Assembly (NCBI GenBank): GCA_022821805.1
Contig: JAJECX010000001.1
Span: 62,001-126,000 of the forward strand
Reading direction: 5' to 3'
Origin: Anaerolineae bacterium
GTDB taxonomy: Bacteria; Chloroflexota; Anaerolineae; Aggregatilineales; Phototrophicaceae
DNA length: 64,000 nucleotides
Shown in pieces: positions 60,447-64,000 of this stretch. A program made the position numbers and the translations under genes. The notes beneath the pieces are model-generated. The model was not told the origin of the DNA. It saw only the letters and a program-made list of their open reading frames with translations, and did not search any database. Within the stretch, counting starts at the first letter, position 1. Each line of letters starts with the position of its first letter.

Positions 60447-61751
60447 TCATTTGTATTCGGCCAAGATGCCGTCTATCTGCGCTTGCGCCTCGTCCATCGC
60501 CGCCTGCGCGTCTTCCGATTCGCCGGTCAAGATGCTTTCCAGCGTCTTGTTGATGATGCCCTGGATAGTGATGGTGGCGTAACTGGAAAATTCCTTGTCC
60601 GCATGCTGCAATTGATCACGCGCGACGCCATATTGCGGGTATTCCATCGCGCGCGATGCCAGCGGTTCGGTCTCCCAGGCGGTCGCGTTCGCGGCGATAT
60701 AGCCGGTCGTCGCGCCCCAATCGGCTTGAATCTCGGGCGAAGACAGGAACATGACCCATTTCCAGATGGCATCCAACTCCGCATCCGATTTGCTGCCGTC
60801 ATCAAAGATGTAGAGATTGCCGCCGCCAGTTGGCGATCCATAGCCGGCGCCATCATCACCGGCCGGTCCACTCGGCAGGTACCAGACGCCGACTTCGAAA
60901 TCAGCGCCATCGAGGATGCGGCTCAGGTTGCCGGTTGTGTGATAAATCATCGCCGCTTGCCCAGCCAGGAATGCGACCGGCGTATCACCCCAGGCGGCGC
61001 CGCCCGCCGGACCAACGCCCAGATCCGTGCCCAGCGAACGCACAAACTCGACCGCTGCGACCGCTTCCGGCGTATTGAAGTAGACCTCCGTCGGGTCGTC
61101 GCTGACGATATTGCGCCCGTAAGCGATGGCGAAACTCTGATACATCCAGATGGGGAAGCCCCCGGCGACTGGCACGAGCAAGCCATCACGATCGTCGGTG
61201 GTCAGCGCCTGCGCGATCTCGACCAGTTCGGCATTGTTGGTCGGCGGCGAATCATAGCCAGCCTCCGCCAGCAGATCGGCATTGTAATAGAGTATCGGCG
61301 TGCTGCGCTGGAAAGGAATCGACCAGACATTGCCCATGTCGTCGACGCCGTTTGCCATCAGCGATGGGAAGAAGTCATTGATATAGGCGCCGCCATCGTC
61401 CATCGCGTCGATGAATCCCTGCGCCGGCACAATATAACCTTCTTCGGCGAAACTGTAGAGATCGATCGACAGCATCACTGCGACATCGGGTCCGGCGCCG
61501 CCGCCCTGCAGTTCGGTCAAAATCGTGTTGCGCGTATCGGTGTAGCTGCCGGTGAAGACCGGGTTTATGCTGATGCCCTCGTTCCGCTCCTCGAAGGTAT
61601 CGGCGTAGCGCTGAAAAATGCCTTCGGCGTCATTCGCGGTCGCGGAGGGGAAATAGAAATCAATGACGATGTCATCTTGCGCTATGACTGCGCCGGTCAT
61701 TAGCAGCGCCAACGCGGTTATCAGTACTAACGATTTGCATAAGCGATTCAT
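60447..61751 (-). CDS. Extracellular solute (sugar)-binding protein
   Basis: Family 1 binding protein of a carbohydrate importer, 434 residues. The signal peptide MNRLCKSLVLITALALLM then TGAVIAQ ends at AQ; it is not a classical lipobox. Mature domain shows the common pattern of sugar-binding proteins (IQADWGATTGYIAANATAW, GGNLYIFDDGSKSD). I chose ATG 61751, with AAGGAG eight bases upstream, and rejected the 16-residue extension to 61799. The mature chain is acidic. Confidence 0.92.
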   Translation of the reverse strand: MNRLCKSLVLITALALLMTGAVIAQDDIVIDFYFPSATANDAEGIFQRYADTFEERNEGISINPVFTGSYTDTRNTILTELQGGGAGPDVAVMLSIDLYSFAEEGYIVPAQGFIDAMDDGGAYINDFFPSLMANGVDDMGNVWSIPFQRSTPILYYNADLLAEAGYDSPPTNNAELVEIAQALTTDDRDGLLVPVAGGFPIWMYQSFAIAYGRNIVSDDPTEVYFNTPEAVAAVEFVRSLGTDLGVGPAGGAAWGDTPVAFLAGQAAMIYHTTGNLSRILDGADFEVGVWYLPSGPAGDDGAGYGSPTGGGNLYIFDDGSKSDAELDAIWKWVMFLSSPEIQADWGATTGYIAANATAWETEPLASRAMEYPQYGVARDQLQHADKEFSSYATITIQGIINKTLESILTGESEDAQAAMDEAQAQIDGILAEYK

Positions 61752-61804
61752 TTCGGTTCTCCTTGATTCTTGAATGCGGTTGGTACCTTGACTATGCAAG
61801 ACGT

Positions 61805-61813
61805 ATCATAGCA
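61805..61813 (-). promoter_or_regulatory. Extended -10 promoter of the sugar ABC operon
   Basis: On the minus strand TGCTATGAT gives a TGn extension plus a good TATGAT hexamer; start of transcription would be near 61798, some 47 bases before the binding-protein ATG. No clear -35. Extended -10 promoters can work without one. Confidence 0.4.
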
Positions 61814-61889
61814 TACCAGCCTGGGGTTAAGCATTCTTTTTGGCGAGCCTAAAGCTCGTTATTGGGCAACACAAAGACGCGTTAAGAGC

Positions 61890-62696
61890 CTATACGCCAA
61901 TATCGCGCCGCTCGTAGCGATAAAGCGACGCCGCCACCAAGACCGCGGATACAAGGACGAATCCGGCGATATGGGGCCAGATGAAGCCCTGCGACAGAAT
62001 ATCTCCGGCATTGTAATAGGTCAGGAAGGAGACGACGCCGATGGACTCGGCGACAGTCCCTTCGGCGGCTAAACCGATAGTCTGCAGCATATAGCTGGCG
62101 ATGACAAAGGCGGTGACAATGCCCAGCGCCACCGTCCGCCGCCGCGCCAGCACCGCGATTAATACCGTTGCCGCCATGATGAAGACCATCAGCGGGATGA
62201 GGTAGAACGTGACTTCCGCCAGGCGCAGGACGTCCAGTTCGACGCCGCCGAGGAATACGCCTAGGTGCAATCCCAGGTAAATCAGGAGGACAACGCCGAT
62301 GCAGCTGACACCGTAGGCGAGAAACTTCTCGATGACAACGCGCGCTCTCTCCACCGGCAGGCTGAGCAGCACATCCATCGTGCCGCTGTCTTCCTCGTTT
62401 GCCGTGACGCGCATGCCCATGACGACTGGATAGACGGCGAAGATCAGCGCCGATTTGCCGAAGAAGCCAATAGCGACGAAGCCTTCATTGGTTGCGAATA
62501 TCTCCAACTCGCTGCCGACCCCGATCATGGCGAGAATCACTGGCGGGAAGCTCTCCAGCAGCTTCCGCATGTCCTGCATATTGAAAAGCGGCACCATGAT
62601 GACTACCAGCAGCGCCATCGCCGCCAAGCCGACGCCCCAATAGACCATCTGCTTCCAGGTCGTCTTCAGGGTCTCGAGGAATACGGAACCGATCAT
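61890..62696 (-). CDS. ABC-2 type transporter permease (second copy)
   Basis: 268-residue multi-helix membrane protein with the N-terminal TWKQMVYWGVGLAAMALL and an internal DVLLSLPVERARVVIEKFLAYG matching ABC-2 permeases. Same length as its upstream neighbour and ending with the same five residues (RDIGV), so the two are tandem paralogues. It begins 11 bases after the first copy. Probably pairs with it as a heterodimer, with the ATPase at 63511. The substrate is unknown. Confidence 0.85.
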   Translation of the reverse strand: MIGSVFLETLKTTWKQMVYWGVGLAAMALLVVIMVPLFNMQDMRKLLESFPPVILAMIGVGSELEIFATNEGFVAIGFFGKSALIFAVYPVVMGMRVTANEEDSGTMDVLLSLPVERARVVIEKFLAYGVSCIGVVLLIYLGLHLGVFLGGVELDVLRLAEVTFYLIPLMVFIMAATVLIAVLARRRTVALGIVTAFVIASYMLQTIGLAAEGTVAESIGVVSFLTYYNAGDILSQGFIWPHIAGFVLVSAVLVAASLYRYERRDIGV

Positions 62697-62707
62697 CGCG
62701 AAGCCTC

Positions 62708-63514
62708 CTAAACGCCAATATCGCGGCTGACGAACATTTTCAGGGAAAGGGCGAAACCGACCAGCACGGCGACAAGCACGATGACGGAATCCGCCGGGTC
62801 GTACGTGCCAATAACGAAGGCTTCACCATTTATGTAGCTAAAGTACGATACGCTCTTCATCAGATCGGCGAATGCGCCGCCGGCGGCAGCGCCGATCGCA
62901 TTAAATATGTAGCTGGCCACGACGAAAGCGGCTGAAACAGCTATCGCGACTGTACGCCTGCGCAATATGGTCGCCAGCAAAGAAGTCACCGTCATCACGA
63001 GCAGAGCAGCGGGATACATGTTCAGAATGCTCTTCAAAATCACGTCATGCGGCGCATCGACATTCATCCCGATGATGCCGGCAAGCGTGATCAACGCGCA
63101 AAGCACAACGATCCCCAAACCAATCAGCGCATAACCGATCCAACGTTCAAGCAGGTAAGCCGCGCGTGAGATCGGCAGCGAAAGGATCACGTCCATCACA
63201 CCGGACTGCTCGTCGTTGGCGGTGATGTTCAAGCCAGCCATCACTGCAAATACGGACAGGAAAATCGCCGCTTCCGATACAAAGACTGAGACGATCCAGC
63301 CTTCCGCCGTCGTCAAAAGCTGAATATCGCTGGCGCCAAATGCCTGAAGCACAGCGGGTGGCATGGTCTTTAACAGGTCCGCGTACCCGGAAATGATATC
63401 CGGGCTCATGGCGATGAAGTCGATATACAATCCCAGTACGCCCAGCCCCGCTCCCCAATAGAGGATTTGCTTCCAGGATGTGCGCAGCGTGTTCCCAATT
63501 ACGATGCCGCTCAT
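62708..63514 (-). CDS. ABC-2 type transporter permease (first copy)
   Basis: 268 residues; the N-terminus (TLRTSWKQILYWGAGLGVLGLY) and an internal DVILSLPISRAAYLLERWIGYA line up closely with the next gene, and it likewise ends RDIGV. Several hydrophobic helices. Overlaps the ATPase gene stop by four bases (ATGA), suggesting coupled translation and a single complex. Confidence 0.87.
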   Translation of the reverse strand: MSGIVIGNTLRTSWKQILYWGAGLGVLGLYIDFIAMSPDIISGYADLLKTMPPAVLQAFGASDIQLLTTAEGWIVSVFVSEAAIFLSVFAVMAGLNITANDEQSGVMDVILSLPISRAAYLLERWIGYALIGLGIVVLCALITLAGIIGMNVDAPHDVILKSILNMYPAALLVMTVTSLLATILRRRTVAIAVSAAFVVASYIFNAIGAAAGGAFADLMKSVSYFSYINGEAFVIGTYDPADSVIVLVAVLVGFALSLKMFVSRDIGV

Positions 63515-64000
63515 TGTAATTTCTCCTCATCGCCGCTGTAAAACGCCAGGAAAATCTCCTCAAGCGATGGCTCTTCCACATGCAGCATCTCGACATAGCC
63601 GCCGCTGATCGCCCGCAGCAGCGGATCAAAATCGCCGATCATGCGCATTCTAACTCGTGTGCCGTTGGTGCTGACATCGGTGATTGACGGCATATTATCC
63701 AACTGCTGCTGCAAGCCGGCCGGCACCGCATCGCGGAAGGTCACATCAACCCAATTGAATTCGACATTGGTGATCTTCTCAACCGATTCTACCGCTTTCA
63801 ATTCGCCATCGCGCAAGATGCCAACGCGGTCGCAAATCGCCTGCACTTCACTGAGCACGTGAGAGGACAGGAATACGGTTTTGCCCTTGGCGCGGTATTC
63901 TTCCATCATGTCGTGGAAAGTTTGCTGCACCAATGGGTCAAGCCCGCCGGTCGGTTCGTCGAGAATCAGCAGTTCGGGTGAATGCATCATCGCAATGACC
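63511..64000 (-). CDS. ABC transporter ATPase (5' partial)
   Basis: C-terminal part of the ATP-binding subunit. Walker B (LLILDEPTGGLDP) and switch His in FLSSHVLSEVQAICDRVGIL are visible. The C-terminal 90 residues form a regulatory tail common to ABC-2 ATPases. The frame stays open to base 64000 with MAIV-like residues upstream, so the start, Walker A and signature motif lie outside the window. Confidence 0.93.
   Translation of the reverse strand, partial: VIAMMHSPELLILDEPTGGLDPLVQQTFHDMMEEYRAKGKTVFLSSHVLSEVQAICDRVGILRDGELKAVESVEKITNVEFNWVDVTFRDAVPAGLQQQLDNMPSITDVSTNGTRVRMRMIGDFDPLLRAISGGYVEMLHVEEPSLEEIFLAFYSGDEEKLQ

Noticed and set aside
1..64000. CRISPR arrays, insertion sequences, prophage genes, rRNA genes and tRNA genes
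   Set aside because: No regularly spaced repeats, transposase or integrase motifs, rRNA sequence or full tRNA cloverleaf was recognised by eye in the gaps between genes; only the tmRNA was found. A tRNAscan/Infernal run would settle it.

Overview
The window looks like a chromosomal segment of a Chloroflexota bacterium, probably of the Anaerolineae type. This is inferred from the joined str-S10-spc-alpha ribosomal gene order, an N-terminal insertion in S12, a Chloroflexota-style STAS-like protein, and the mix of complex I, sugar ABC transporter and glycan genes. No marker search could be run, so the phylum call is an inference. There is no phage, insertion sequence or CRISPR array.

Layout. 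Bases 1-9184 (+) hold the distal half of a complex I operon, nuoH (5' end outside the window) to nuoN. NuoJ carries a very large extracytoplasmic insert that looks like two DUF4397-type beta domains, and NuoL has two acidic/histidine-rich inserts. A good promoter with a dyad sits in the nuoI-nuoJ gap. Bases 9341-20922 hold housekeeping genes: a small membrane protein, a YbaK-type deacylase, mfd (-), two serine beta-lactamase-fold hydrolases, a peptidyl-tRNA hydrolase fused to a TPR tail, a nitrilase-family amidase, an ABC exporter and a STAS-like protein. A lipoprotein gene and a tmRNA gene (ssrA, minus strand, 21915-22301) follow; the tmRNA has its own promoter and terminator and encodes a tag ending in MVA.

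Bases 22509-25499 (+) encode a renalase-like FAD protein, an alpha/beta hydrolase and an acyl-CoA dehydrogenase. Bases 25542-48844 (+) are one long translation block starting at a near-consensus promoter: rpsL-rpsG-fusA-tuf, the S10 and spc operons to secY, a terminator, adk-map, an inserted secreted S33 peptidase, then rpmJ-rpsM-rpsK-rpoA-rplQ-truA-rplM-rpsI and a terminator. infA and rpsD are absent from their usual places.

Bases 48885-52251 (+) carry mazG, a SpoU methyltransferase and a sugar-1-phosphate nucleotidyltransferase. After an alkyltransferase-like gene (-) and a VOC gene (+), bases 53102-58556 (-) form a surface-glycan set: a heptose-kinase-like PfkB enzyme, a GT9-GT26 fusion, a GT4 enzyme and a UDP-sugar dehydrogenase. 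Bases 58620-61751 (-) are a sugar ABC importer without its ATPase. Bases 61890-64000 (-) are an ABC-2 transporter with two tandem paralogous permeases and an ATPase that runs off the right edge.
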